This document shows, piece after piece, positions 1 to 6,723 of a stretch of 32,312 bases of DNA (position 1 is its first letter; the number at the start of each line of letters is the position of its first letter). The notes beneath the pieces were generated by a model. It searched no databases. It was not told where the DNA came from and worked only from the letters and a program-made list of their open reading frames with translations. This DNA is from Candidatus Angelobacter sp. (GTDB lineage Bacteria > Acidobacteriota > Terriglobia > Terriglobales > Acidobacteriaceae). Both the position numbers and the translations under genes were made by a program. The stretch is taken from NCBI GenBank assembly GCA_025462835.1, contig JAOAPH010000150.1, forward strand, positions 1 through 32,312. The letters run 5' to 3'.

Positions 1-922
1 CTTCCATGATGCCGAGAGCAGTGGTGGCGAACTCGTCCGTGGTGATCGTCCGCGGATTGCGCGTCATACACTCTTCTGCCGTGAGTTCCAGCACGTCTTT
101 GCTGCCCGGAGTGCGTCCGTGTTTCTCAAGCTGTCGGCGCAGATCGCCATCGCTGATCACGCCCAGCAATTTGCTGTTCGGGCCGTTCACCACAGTCGTC
201 AGCCCGAGCCCCTTGCGCGACATCTCGTAGATAACGTCCGTCATCTTCGATTGCGGCGTGACCCGGGGCATCGCGTCGCCGGAATGCATAAGTTGGTGGA
301 CGCGGGCCAATTTCTTGCCCAGCTCGCCGCCCGGATGTAAGTCAGCAAAATCCTCTTCTTTGAATCCACGCTTCTGCGCTAATGCAACCGCCAGTGCGTC
401 ACCTAAAGCGAGCATCGTTGTGGTGGAGGCTGTCGGCGCCAGGTTCATCGAACACGCTTCTTCGTCGATAGAACAATCGAGCGCGACATCCGCAGCCGCA
501 GCCAGCGTGGATAATCTGCCGGAACTCTCTTGCGGCGGATACAGCTCGTCACAGGTCATGGATATCAGCTTTGCCTGAAGCCGCTTGATGGTCGCCAGCA
601 GGCGCAGAATCTCTTCGGTCTCGCCGCTCGATGACAACGCGATCACGACGTCGCCGCGCACAAGCATCCCTAAATCACCGTGGATCGCTTCCGCGGGATG
701 GAGAAACATCGCTGGCGTGCCTGTGGAACTGAGCGTCGCCGCAATCTTGCGCGCTATGATGCCGCTCTTGCCCATGCCGGTGACGATCACGCGTCCCCTG
801 CATGCATGCAGCAAGTCAAGCGTGCGCTCGAAAGCGACGCCCATCGGCCCGGAGATGCGGTCGGCCAATCTGCGCAGGGCTTCGGCTTCGATACGGACTA
901 CGTTCTCGCCTACTGATTTCAT
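1..922 (-). CDS. kdsD: Arabinose-5-phosphate isomerase (KpsF/GutQ family), 3' end beyond window
   Basis: Interconverts ribulose 5-phosphate and arabinose 5-phosphate, the first step of Kdo synthesis for LPS, in the cytoplasm. Reading from the ATG at 922, 307 codons are visible and the frame is still open at the window edge; the family is about 320-330 residues, so only a short tail is missing. The N-terminal SIS domain has GMGKSG, then HPAEAIHGDLGM and SSSGETEE, the sugar-phosphate binding loops. The conserved LAPTASTT and HPGGELGKKL segments follow. Two CBS repeats come next (HQLMHSGDAMP, VISDGDLRRQLE, then a second one beginning ECMTRNPRTI). The start matches the E. coli KdsD N-terminus but no strong ribosome binding site is seen. 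kdsA lies about 9 kb away on the same strand, so both early Kdo steps are in this window but not in one operon. Confidence 0.93.
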   Translation of the reverse strand, partial: MKSVGENVVRIEAEALRRLADRISGPMGVAFERTLDLLHACRGRVIVTGMGKSGIIARKIAATLSSTGTPAMFLHPAEAIHGDLGMLVRGDVVIALSSSGETEEILRLLATIKRLQAKLISMTCDELYPPQESSGRLSTLAAAADVALDCSIDEEACSMNLAPTASTTTMLALGDALAVALAQKRGFKEEDFADLHPGGELGKKLARVHQLMHSGDAMPRVTPQSKMTDVIYEMSRKGLGLTTVVNGPNSKLLGVISDGDLRRQLEKHGRTPGSKDVLELTAEECMTRNPRTITTDEFATTALGIME

Positions 923-979
923 TGCTGATGATGGTAGCAAAAACCGGCAGCTAACAGTCAGCTTCCCGCGATTGCGTTT

Positions 980-2305
980 TTAGAAGAACTTTAGACGAAG
1001 ATAGATGAGGCCTGCTGCTGCGGCTCCACCCGCCGCAGCGCCTACCCAGAAGTTTTCCCACATCGTGCTGGTGGTACGCATGATGCGCCTGTCGTTTGAG
1101 ATCACAACGATGAAGATCAATGTCGGAATAAGCAAAATGCCGGCGAGGATCATCGACCAGTACAGCGCCTTTACGGGGTTGATGGGGAAGAAATTTGCTA
1201 GCGTGGCCACCAGCATGGCTGCGGAAATCAACACATAAAATCGTCGCGCCTCCCATGGATTCTCACTCAATCCGTACTTCCAGCCGATTGCCTGCGCGAG
1301 GTCATAGCACATGGACGCAGTGAGCACTGGCAGCGCGACTAATCCCGAACCAATAATGCCGATCGCAAACACAACGGGTCCCAAAGGGCCGACGGCTGGC
1401 CTCAATGCCTCCGCTGCCTGCTTCGTGGTCATGTCCACGGGATGGGGAAGATGCAGTACGGCGCTGGCGGCGATCATGATCGATGATGCCAAACCGAACG
1501 CGATTAACGTGGCCGTAGTCGAGTCCGCATGGTCGTGCTCGTGTCCAGGCTCAGTCCGCGAACTTGCGTGCCAGATGATGATGTATGGAGTCAGCAGCGA
1601 TCCGAAGATTGCCACCACGTTCTCAATGAAATCCACCGTGGGCTGGCTACGTGGGATGAACGCCTCCATGAGGAGTTGTCCAATATTGGGCTTGGTGAGA
1701 ATGGCGGCGATCACGTAGACGTAAAGAGGCAGAGAGAAAATCACCAGAATCCGTGTGATTTTACGGTAGTCCTGAAAGACGAGGATGTACCAGACGAAGA
1801 AAGCAGTTGCCGCGACAAAATACATTCGCGACTGATTAGTGAGGATTGAAAACGCGTCAGAGACGGCCATCAGGTCAGCAATGACGACCGCCAGGTTGGT
1901 GATAATCGCAAAGATGGCACCGGCAATCGCGAGCCTCCGGCTATAGCGTTCGCGGACGAGTTCCAGCAAGCCCTGGCAGGTTTGTGTCCCGATCCTTCCC
2001 GCGGCTGAGAAGATCGCCAGTAAGAAAGGGAAGCAGAGAACCACCACCCAAAGCAGAGAGTGTCCAAACGCCGCTCCGGCGACGGTGGCCGTTACAACGC
2101 AGGAAGGGTCCACGTCAGAGCATCCAGTGACCAATCCCGGGCCAAGGCGCTGCAACAAGCTGGACTCCGGCCTTCGGGCTTCCGGGGCCGGAGTTGTCTG
2201 GGGAAAGTTGAGGACCTTGCCTCGGTCGTCAGCTGAGCCAGAACGATTTTGATTATTGAATCTTGGGAAGTTCACTCCGCAGGTCTTTCTGGAGCTTCTG
2301 CTCAT
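980..2305 (-). CDS. NRAMP-family divalent metal transporter, atypical binding motifs
   Basis: Inner-membrane protein of the NRAMP family (proton-coupled metal uptake), about 11 hydrophobic segments. The first helix reads LGPGLVTGCSDVDPS, so the DPGN metal motif of MntH is DPSC here. The sixth-helix MPH motif is replaced by LLTPYIIIWHAS. The missing Asn and Met are normally metal ligands, so manganese/iron specificity cannot be assumed. A cytoplasmic loop carries a His/Asp-rich stretch, EPGHEHDHADS. The frame stays open upstream to 2482, but there it only mirrors the gene at 2253-2621. I chose the ATG at 2305 (441 aa, 53-base overlap); a GTG at 2275 is equally possible. Neither has a convincing Shine-Dalgarno. 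The tight overlap suggests co-transcription with the upstream small membrane gene. The family is sure; substrate and start are not. Confidence 0.85.
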   Translation of the reverse strand: MSRSSRKTCGVNFPRFNNQNRSGSADDRGKVLNFPQTTPAPEARRPESSLLQRLGPGLVTGCSDVDPSCVVTATVAGAAFGHSLLWVVVLCFPFLLAIFSAAGRIGTQTCQGLLELVRERYSRRLAIAGAIFAIITNLAVVIADLMAVSDAFSILTNQSRMYFVAATAFFVWYILVFQDYRKITRILVIFSLPLYVYVIAAILTKPNIGQLLMEAFIPRSQPTVDFIENVVAIFGSLLTPYIIIWHASSRTEPGHEHDHADSTTATLIAFGLASSIMIAASAVLHLPHPVDMTTKQAAEALRPAVGPLGPVVFAIGIIGSGLVALPVLTASMCYDLAQAIGWKYGLSENPWEARRFYVLISAAMLVATLANFFPINPVKALYWSMILAGILLIPTLIFIVVISNDRRIMRTTSTMWENFWVGAAAGGAAAAGLIYLRLKFF

Positions 2306-2621
2306 GCCAAAGCCGAAGCGGCCTACTGTAAGTGATGACACCAAATGCTGTGATTGCACCCAGCAGCAACAGGCTACTTGCCCACAGGAGAACCACAGAT
2401 GCATTGGTGTGCGCCAAAAATTCCAGCACACGCAGATTCTGGGGCGAAAGTAGCAATGCCAACGCGAGTAAAAGTAAACCAATACCAGCCAATAGGCTGG
2501 TTACATTTTTTGCCCACTGCCCGGTTGAGTAATATCGCGCCAGAAGCCGGAACCCATATGCCGACAATCCAACAACAGCCAGGCAATTGCCCAGCACCGG
2601 GATCATTTCCACCATACTCAT
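2253..2621 (-). CDS. Small three-helix membrane protein of unknown function
   Basis: A 122-residue product with three strongly hydrophobic stretches, near residues 5-25, 40-58 and 72-95, ending in a charged tail (LWHEQKLQKDLRSELPKIQ). I do not recognise a family. Its 3' end overlaps the start of the NRAMP gene on the same strand, suggesting translational coupling and perhaps a role beside the transporter; that is inference. Three ATG codons lie close together at the start (2621, 2615 and slightly downstream) and none has a clear ribosome binding site. The alternating hydrophobic and polar pattern is coherent in this frame, whereas the overlapping frame gives an implausible Cys/Trp-rich peptide, so this frame is the real one. 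Confidence 0.6.
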   Translation of the reverse strand: MSMVEMIPVLGNCLAVVGLSAYGFRLLARYYSTGQWAKNVTSLLAGIGLLLLALALLLSPQNLRVLEFLAHTNASVVLLWASSLLLLGAITAFGVITYSRPLRLWHEQKLQKDLRSELPKIQ

Positions 2622-2709
2622 ACTGAGTTACTGAGACGTGAAGAAGATGCAGAAGGTTGGAATGAGCTCCGGCGGGCATTGCCCGAGGGAAACCGTATCA
2701 TCAATCTTG

Positions 2710-3120
2710 CTATCCCTTTACCATCCCTTGTTGCGCGAATATCACGATGTGCCCGGCAGGTTCCTTCACACCGATTTCCTTCGAACCATAAAAAGTTGTC
2801 CGTACCGGCATGGTGACTTCCACGCCCTTCATGGCTGCGATGAGTTCGTCGAGATTGGCGACATCCACGTAGAGAAACGCCGGGCCTTGTCGCACGGTTT
2901 GGACTGTGGAGCCTAGATCGTCGTCCGCGCTCTTGAAGCTCTGGTACATCAGTTCGACGCCCTCCTTTTGCAGCGCCGCGAAGGCGAGCTTCTCTCCGTC
3001 CGGCACCTCGATGGCCTTAGTGAATCCCAGCCGCTCCACCCAGAACTTCACTGACGGTTCGATCTCTTCTGCAAACAACAATGCCGTGATCTTCTGCACT
3101 TTTAGATTTGCTACTGACAT
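2710..3120 (-). CDS. VOC-fold (glyoxalase/bleomycin-resistance-like) protein
   Basis: A 136-residue single-domain protein of the vicinal oxygen chelate superfamily, with two beta-alpha-beta-beta-beta modules. Module one starts at KITALLFAEEIEPSVKFWVERLGF and module two at GPAFLYVDVANLDELIAAMKG. The closing strand VKEPAGHIVIFAQQ carries the Glu common at the last metal-ligand position, and VELMY holds the middle one. The first-strand His usual in true glyoxalases is absent, so a detoxification or antibiotic-binding role is more likely than glyoxalase I activity. The ribosome binding site AAGGAG lies just upstream of the ATG. It is divergent from the HHH-PadR pair across a perfect palindrome, so it is a likely PadR target. 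The substrate cannot be told from sequence. Confidence 0.85.
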   Translation of the reverse strand: MSVANLKVQKITALLFAEEIEPSVKFWVERLGFTKAIEVPDGEKLAFAALQKEGVELMYQSFKSADDDLGSTVQTVRQGPAFLYVDVANLDELIAAMKGVEVTMPVRTTFYGSKEIGVKEPAGHIVIFAQQGMVKG

Positions 3121-3144
3121 CGCTTTTCTCCTTGCTTTCGGAAT

Positions 3145-3173
3145 CTAGTCTAAATTAGACTAGTTAAGTCTAA
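3145..3173. promoter_or_regulatory. Perfect palindrome plus extra half-site, probable PadR operator
   Basis: CTAGTCTAAATTAGACTAG at 3145-3163 has two 9-base arms around one central base. A further AGTCTAA at 3167-3173 lies exactly 20 bases from the AGTCTAA in the left arm. The site sits between the divergent VOC gene and the HHH-padR pair, where an autoregulating PadR dimer would bind. Palindromes of this size are usual for PadR operators; binding here is inferred from position and symmetry. Confidence 0.7.
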
Positions 3174-3205
3174 GAGAAGGTTGTACTCGCGTCAAGGAGG
3201 TTTTT

Positions 3206-3490
3206 ATGGCGGTGATGGAGAGGCGACTGCAAGACCTCATCTCGGTCGGGCCGGCGATGCTGCGGGATTTCGAGCTTCTTGGCATCCGCTCCGTAGGGCA
3301 ATTGGCGAAACAAAATCCCAAGCGAATGTATGACAAGCTCTGTCGCGTGTCGGGAAAGTCGCACGACATCTGCTGCCTGGATGTCTTCGCTACAGCGGTG
3401 GCGCAGGCGAAAGATCCGCTGCTGCCCGCCGAACAATGCCAGTGGTGGAATTGGAGCCGGCAACGGAAGGCGGGCAATGGCCCCAGCTAG
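3206..3490 (+). CDS. Helix-hairpin-helix protein, Cdd1/'pathogenicity locus' type
   Basis: A 94-residue protein starting at an ATG eight bases after a strong AAGGAGG. The segment LQDLISVGPAMLRDFELLGIRSVGQLAKQNPKRMYDKL is a helix-hairpin-helix fold (VGPAMLRDFELLGI is the hairpin). It is followed by HDICCLDVFATAVAQA with the Cys and Asp typical of the Cdd1-like family. HHH modules usually bind DNA backbone non-specifically; the cellular role of this family is not established. Its last 14 bases overlap the start of padR, so the two are surely translated together, and the VOC gene is divergent. That context suggests a small self-regulated stress or efflux-type unit, which is inference. Confidence 0.75.
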   Translation: MAVMERRLQDLISVGPAMLRDFELLGIRSVGQLAKQNPKRMYDKLCRVSGKSHDICCLDVFATAVAQAKDPLLPAEQCQWWNWSRQRKAGNGPS

Positions 3491-4112
3491 ACAGAAGAAA
3501 GCTAAGCAGAAGAAAGCTAAGAAACAGAAGCTCACTACTCCGGATCTGGTGCTGCTCAGCCTGCTCGCCGAGCGGGCGATGCACGGCTATGAGGCCAACC
3601 TCGAACTCGAGCGGCGTCACGTGCGCGACTGGGCTGCGATCTCGCGTCCTCAGGTCTATTACTCGCTGGAAAAGCTGGCGCACGCGGGATTCATTCGCTC
3701 CGCCGACACCGACGAACCCAAGGTGGGCCCCGAGCGTCGCACGTATGCGACTACGACGAAAGGTCGGGCAGCGCTCGCCGCTTCGCTTGAAGCAGAGGAC
3801 TGGGCGACGCAGCGCGAGCGTCCGCCCTTTCTCACTTGGATGGCGCTCTCATGGCAGGCTCATCCGGGCGTCTCAATGAAACAGATTCGCCGACGTAAAA
3901 TATTTCTTGAAAGGGAACTCGCCCGCGAGGAAGAGACCTTGCGCGCAATCCGCAAAGAGGTGGGACACCCATTTCACGAAGCCGTGTGGATGGTGAGCCT
4001 CGTCATCGACCAATTCAAGACCGAGTTGCGGTGGTTGAAGAGAGTGGAGCGTGAGATACATCGGCGTGCCCCGGCAAAGAATCCACAGGCAGCTGCTCTA
4101 CTTAGTATTTGA
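3477..4112 (+). CDS. PadR-family transcriptional regulator
   Basis: A 211-residue regulator. After a Lys-rich tail (residues 4-18) comes the winged helix: LTTPDLVLLSLLAERAMHGYEANLELERR, then the recognition region ISRPQVYYSLEKLAHAGFI and the wing with RRTYATTTKGRAAL. The C-terminal half (about 115-195) is a helical dimerisation region of the longer PadR/Vir type. The start ATG is preceded by GGAAGG and lies inside the end of the HHH gene (14-base overlap). The open frame runs further upstream to 3330, but that part only mirrors the HHH gene. It probably represses itself and the VOC gene through the palindrome at 3145-3163. The effector is unknown; PadR proteins usually respond to phenolics or drugs. 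Its 3' end overlaps the convergent gene by 15 bases. Confidence 0.9.
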   Translation: MAPARQKKAKQKKAKKQKLTTPDLVLLSLLAERAMHGYEANLELERRHVRDWAAISRPQVYYSLEKLAHAGFIRSADTDEPKVGPERRTYATTTKGRAALAASLEAEDWATQRERPPFLTWMALSWQAHPGVSMKQIRRRKIFLERELAREEETLRAIRKEVGHPFHEAVWMVSLVIDQFKTELRWLKRVEREIHRRAPAKNPQAAALLSI

Positions 4113-5003
4113 TACGGTGAATGTTCCTTTTGCTACCACCGGAAGGCGAATCGGACACGTATCCGAGAACGCGCCGTTATTCTCTCCTATCAAGACTGAC
4201 AGTATAGTTGCGAACTCAATCTCGTATTCTCCTGCTTGATCGAAGGTATACGCCTCTTCAAGTGCAAATCGCTGTTCAAAACGCTCTCCGCTTTGCAGAA
4301 TGATTGAAGGTATCGTGGGCGCCACATCCCATGTGTACGTGTCGGGGATACCAAATGCCTTTTTGGGCTTCTGCAATGGATAGAAAAAATCTGAACGCGA
4401 GGCGGGTTCCTTGCGACGCACGCTGATGCTTACTGCCTCCCACGGCAAGTTTCGTTCCGGAAATTGAATACCGTAAGGCGAATTGTTTTGCACTGTGAGG
4501 ACCACAGGTACTTTAGTCCCAATCTTGATGCTGCCAGACCCGACAAAATGAAATTCCGCGACCACCTGGTTTGTGACCTCATTTTTTTCCACTACCATCT
4601 GAACAGGCTTTGACTTGATTCCCATGCATTCCAAAACCAACGTGTATGGACCGGGCACAACACCCAATTCACCGAAACCATCGCCCCCATACCAACTACG
4701 AGAAGGATTGCCGCCCCTTGGCCAGTCTCGAGATTGCGCCACGGTACTCCCATCGGGGTTAGTGATGGAAAGGGAACAGGACCTCTGGGCTGCGATTGGA
4801 ATTGATTGCGAATCCGTCACTTTGACACCGCTCCAGAAACGAATCGATTCACCAACCAGATATTTAGTCTTTTCAAGGCGAATGAATGGCTGAAAATTGG
4901 CTGGTGCTTCTTGAGACAACGACTTATCGCCCAGGCAAAAGACAATCAAGAACGTGATAAAAACGTTCACGAAAATCGCGCGCGTTTGAGCGTGCAGTTG
5001 CAC
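4098..5003 (-). CDS. Exported protein of unknown function
   Basis: A 301-residue protein with an N-terminal hydrophobic segment (AIFVNVFITFLIVFCLGDKSL, about residues 9-29), probably a signal peptide ending near SLSQ. The rest is beta-rich with strands such as YTLVLECMGIKSKPVQMVVEK and a late FDQAGEYEIEFATILSV, which resembles the immunoglobulin-like 'PGxYxI' closing strands seen in secreted acidobacterial proteins. No enzyme motif is visible. The start is a GTG at 5003 with GAGG upstream. The gene looks AT-richer than its neighbours, consistent with recent acquisition. Its 3' end overlaps padR by 15 bases in convergent orientation. Confidence 0.7.
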   Translation of the reverse strand: MQLHAQTRAIFVNVFITFLIVFCLGDKSLSQEAPANFQPFIRLEKTKYLVGESIRFWSGVKVTDSQSIPIAAQRSCSLSITNPDGSTVAQSRDWPRGGNPSRSWYGGDGFGELGVVPGPYTLVLECMGIKSKPVQMVVEKNEVTNQVVAEFHFVGSGSIKIGTKVPVVLTVQNNSPYGIQFPERNLPWEAVSISVRRKEPASRSDFFYPLQKPKKAFGIPDTYTWDVAPTIPSIILQSGERFEQRFALEEAYTFDQAGEYEIEFATILSVLIGENNGAFSDTCPIRLPVVAKGTFTVSNTK

Positions 5004-5063
5004 CCGGATAAACCTCAGCTTCCTTATCTACTGATAGATACGACTGCTGCCCCACGGCAGCCT

Positions 5064-5086
5064 GCCCTGAGCGAAGTCGAACGGGC
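5064..5086. repeat. REP-like palindromic sequence
   Basis: GCCCTGAGCGAAGTCGAACG followed by GGC: arms GCCC/GGGC around a GAGCGAAGTCGA core. The core resembles the centre of the inverted repeats flanking the GIY-YIG gene (30847-30888) and other copies listed below. It lies in the gap between two minus-strand genes. Confidence 0.6.
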
Positions 5087-5119
5087 GAAGCTAACGTGGG
5101 GATTTTCGTTGCAACGCGC

Positions 5120-6577
5120 CTATCTCGCTGCCGGTTGGTTCGGGCTCATCTGCATGGGCAGCTTTCCATCCGCATCTTTGGTCAGAGCCAGGAAAGCGGG
5201 GTCAGTGCGCAGCGACGCGAAGACCGCGTCCACACGCGCTTCCATCATCTCTTTGGTGCGGACAGCTTGATACCGCTCGTACTCGAAGAAATGCCGCTTG
5301 AGCAATGCGAGAGCTTTTTCGCGCTGGCCCGCTTGCGCGTAGATCGCCGCAAGATTGTACGACGCCGGCAGCAATGCCTTGTTCTTTTCGGCAATCTTGA
5401 GCGCGTCGTCGGCATGTCCGTTGCCCGCCTCGAACGCGGCCGCGAAGATCAAGTTGTAAGGGTCAGTAGGATCGAGCGCCAGGGCTTGCTGCGTGTAGTC
5501 GTGAGCCTTCCTCTGATCGCCTTCGGAATTCCAATAGACTGCCAGGTTCCGATATGCCAGCGCCAGCGGATACGCTTTGACAGAATCCTCCATCAGCGAC
5601 AATCCCTTTTTGAAATCGCCTTCGTGGATAGTCATCTTGCCCAGGCCATGCAATGCCACTGCGCGCGACATCGGATCAGAAGGCATATTCAATATTTGTT
5701 GGAATTCGATTCGCGCTTTGTCCCACTCGCCGGTGTGGTGGCGATACAACTCGCCTAAGAATCGCAGCGGAGTCGGATCAGCGGGATCCATAGTATGCGC
5801 TTGGGAATAAAGAGCTCGCGCTTGAACATACTTTCCGCGTTCCTCGGCGGCCAATCCGGCCTTCATGGTGCGCTCGACGCGCGCGCTGGCAACTTTCTCA
5901 AAGACCGGCGAGAGATTGATCTCGACATCCGCCACATCATTCACGCCCAGCCTCTTCAATTCTTTGGCCGCATCCTTCGCCTTCTTGGGGAAGAGGCACT
6001 TCTGCTCATAGACCGAGCGATACAGCGGAATGGCGCCTGTGTTGTCACCCGACTTCGCATGTTCTTTAGCCTGCTTGAGTTGTAGTTCGACCGAATCTTC
6101 GCGATGCTTCAACTCGCTCTCAACCATCTTCTCGACTTGCTCCACCTTCAGCTTGCCATCGGTGTTCTCTATCTTGGAGACGAGCGTGCCGTCAGGCGTG
6201 GCGATCACGGCGATGGGCAGTTTTGCATCCGAAGCAAATTTCTGTCCCACTGGCGTTGAGAGGTCGGCCACTTCCATCGTTACGCATTGCGTGGCATAGA
6301 GCGAGAGCTGGCGCGAAACGCGCAAGCTGGACTTCTCGACCTCCTCTTTCGAAGCAGGGAACCAGTAGACGACCAGTCCATCCGTGACCGGCGGCGCCGC
6401 GGCGGTGCGCACATGCCAGGGCACGTTATAGACCTGCGCCTGATCATTAGGGCCGCCGCCTGGAGCGATGCCGCCGCGTCCTCCGCCTCCACCTCCGCCG
6501 CATGTGGCAAAGCTTTGCGGCACGGACATGAACACGATCATCAGGCAGGCGATAGGACGAAGCAGCGTTGTTTTCAT
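5120..6577 (-). CDS. Exported TPR protein with thioredoxin-like N-terminal part
   Basis: A 485-residue protein. MKTTLLRPIACLMIVFMSV then PQSFATC is a signal peptide, followed by a glycine-rich stretch of seven Gly and more. Residues about 60-135 (GLVVYWFPAS, VADLSTPVGQKFASDAKLPI, VIATPDGTLVSK) have the pattern of a thioredoxin fold without CXXC, so no redox function. From about 150 on there are TPR units: AGLAAEERGKYVQARALYSQ, LRFLGELYRHHTGEWDKARI, AYRNLAVYWNSEGDQRKAHD, ASYNLAAIYAQAGQREKALA. These act as protein-binding scaffolds in the periplasm. The ATG at 6577 is chosen because it begins the signal peptide; the frame extends 11 codons upstream. It is divergent from pilT. Its partner is unknown. 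Confidence 0.8.
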   Translation of the reverse strand: MKTTLLRPIACLMIVFMSVPQSFATCGGGGGGGRGGIAPGGGPNDQAQVYNVPWHVRTAAAPPVTDGLVVYWFPASKEEVEKSSLRVSRQLSLYATQCVTMEVADLSTPVGQKFASDAKLPIAVIATPDGTLVSKIENTDGKLKVEQVEKMVESELKHREDSVELQLKQAKEHAKSGDNTGAIPLYRSVYEQKCLFPKKAKDAAKELKRLGVNDVADVEINLSPVFEKVASARVERTMKAGLAAEERGKYVQARALYSQAHTMDPADPTPLRFLGELYRHHTGEWDKARIEFQQILNMPSDPMSRAVALHGLGKMTIHEGDFKKGLSLMEDSVKAYPLALAYRNLAVYWNSEGDQRKAHDYTQQALALDPTDPYNLIFAAAFEAGNGHADDALKIAEKNKALLPASYNLAAIYAQAGQREKALALLKRHFFEYERYQAVRTKEMMEARVDAVFASLRTDPAFLALTKDADGKLPMQMSPNQPAAR

Positions 6578-6639
6578 GCGCGGAATTATACCTCTGTCCA
6601 CCCGTCCCATGATCTTCCGATGGAGCGAAAAGGATTCGT

Positions 6640-6669
6640 TTGGAGAATCGCATTCTGCCGTGCTATCTT
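6640..6669 (+). promoter_or_regulatory. Possible promoter of the pilT-like gene
   Basis: TTGGAG at 6640-6645 and TATCTT at 6664-6669 are separated by 18 bases, upstream of the ATG at 6724 in the gap between divergent genes. A weak match to the housekeeping consensus. Confidence 0.3.
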
Positions 6670-6723
6670 CGCTTTCCCTTCAGGAAATAGCCTTCGCAGA
6701 TTTCATAATGGAGATTGTGTGGC

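Noticed and set aside
2306..2482. N-terminal extension of the NRAMP gene to 2482
   Set aside because: The extra 59 residues are Cys/Trp-rich, unlike the family, and are the out-of-frame reading of the small membrane-protein gene.
6500..6577. Lipobox in the TPR protein (FATC)
   Set aside because: The residues before the Cys do not fit the usual L-x-(A/S)-(G/A)-C pattern; an ordinary signal peptide is the simpler reading.
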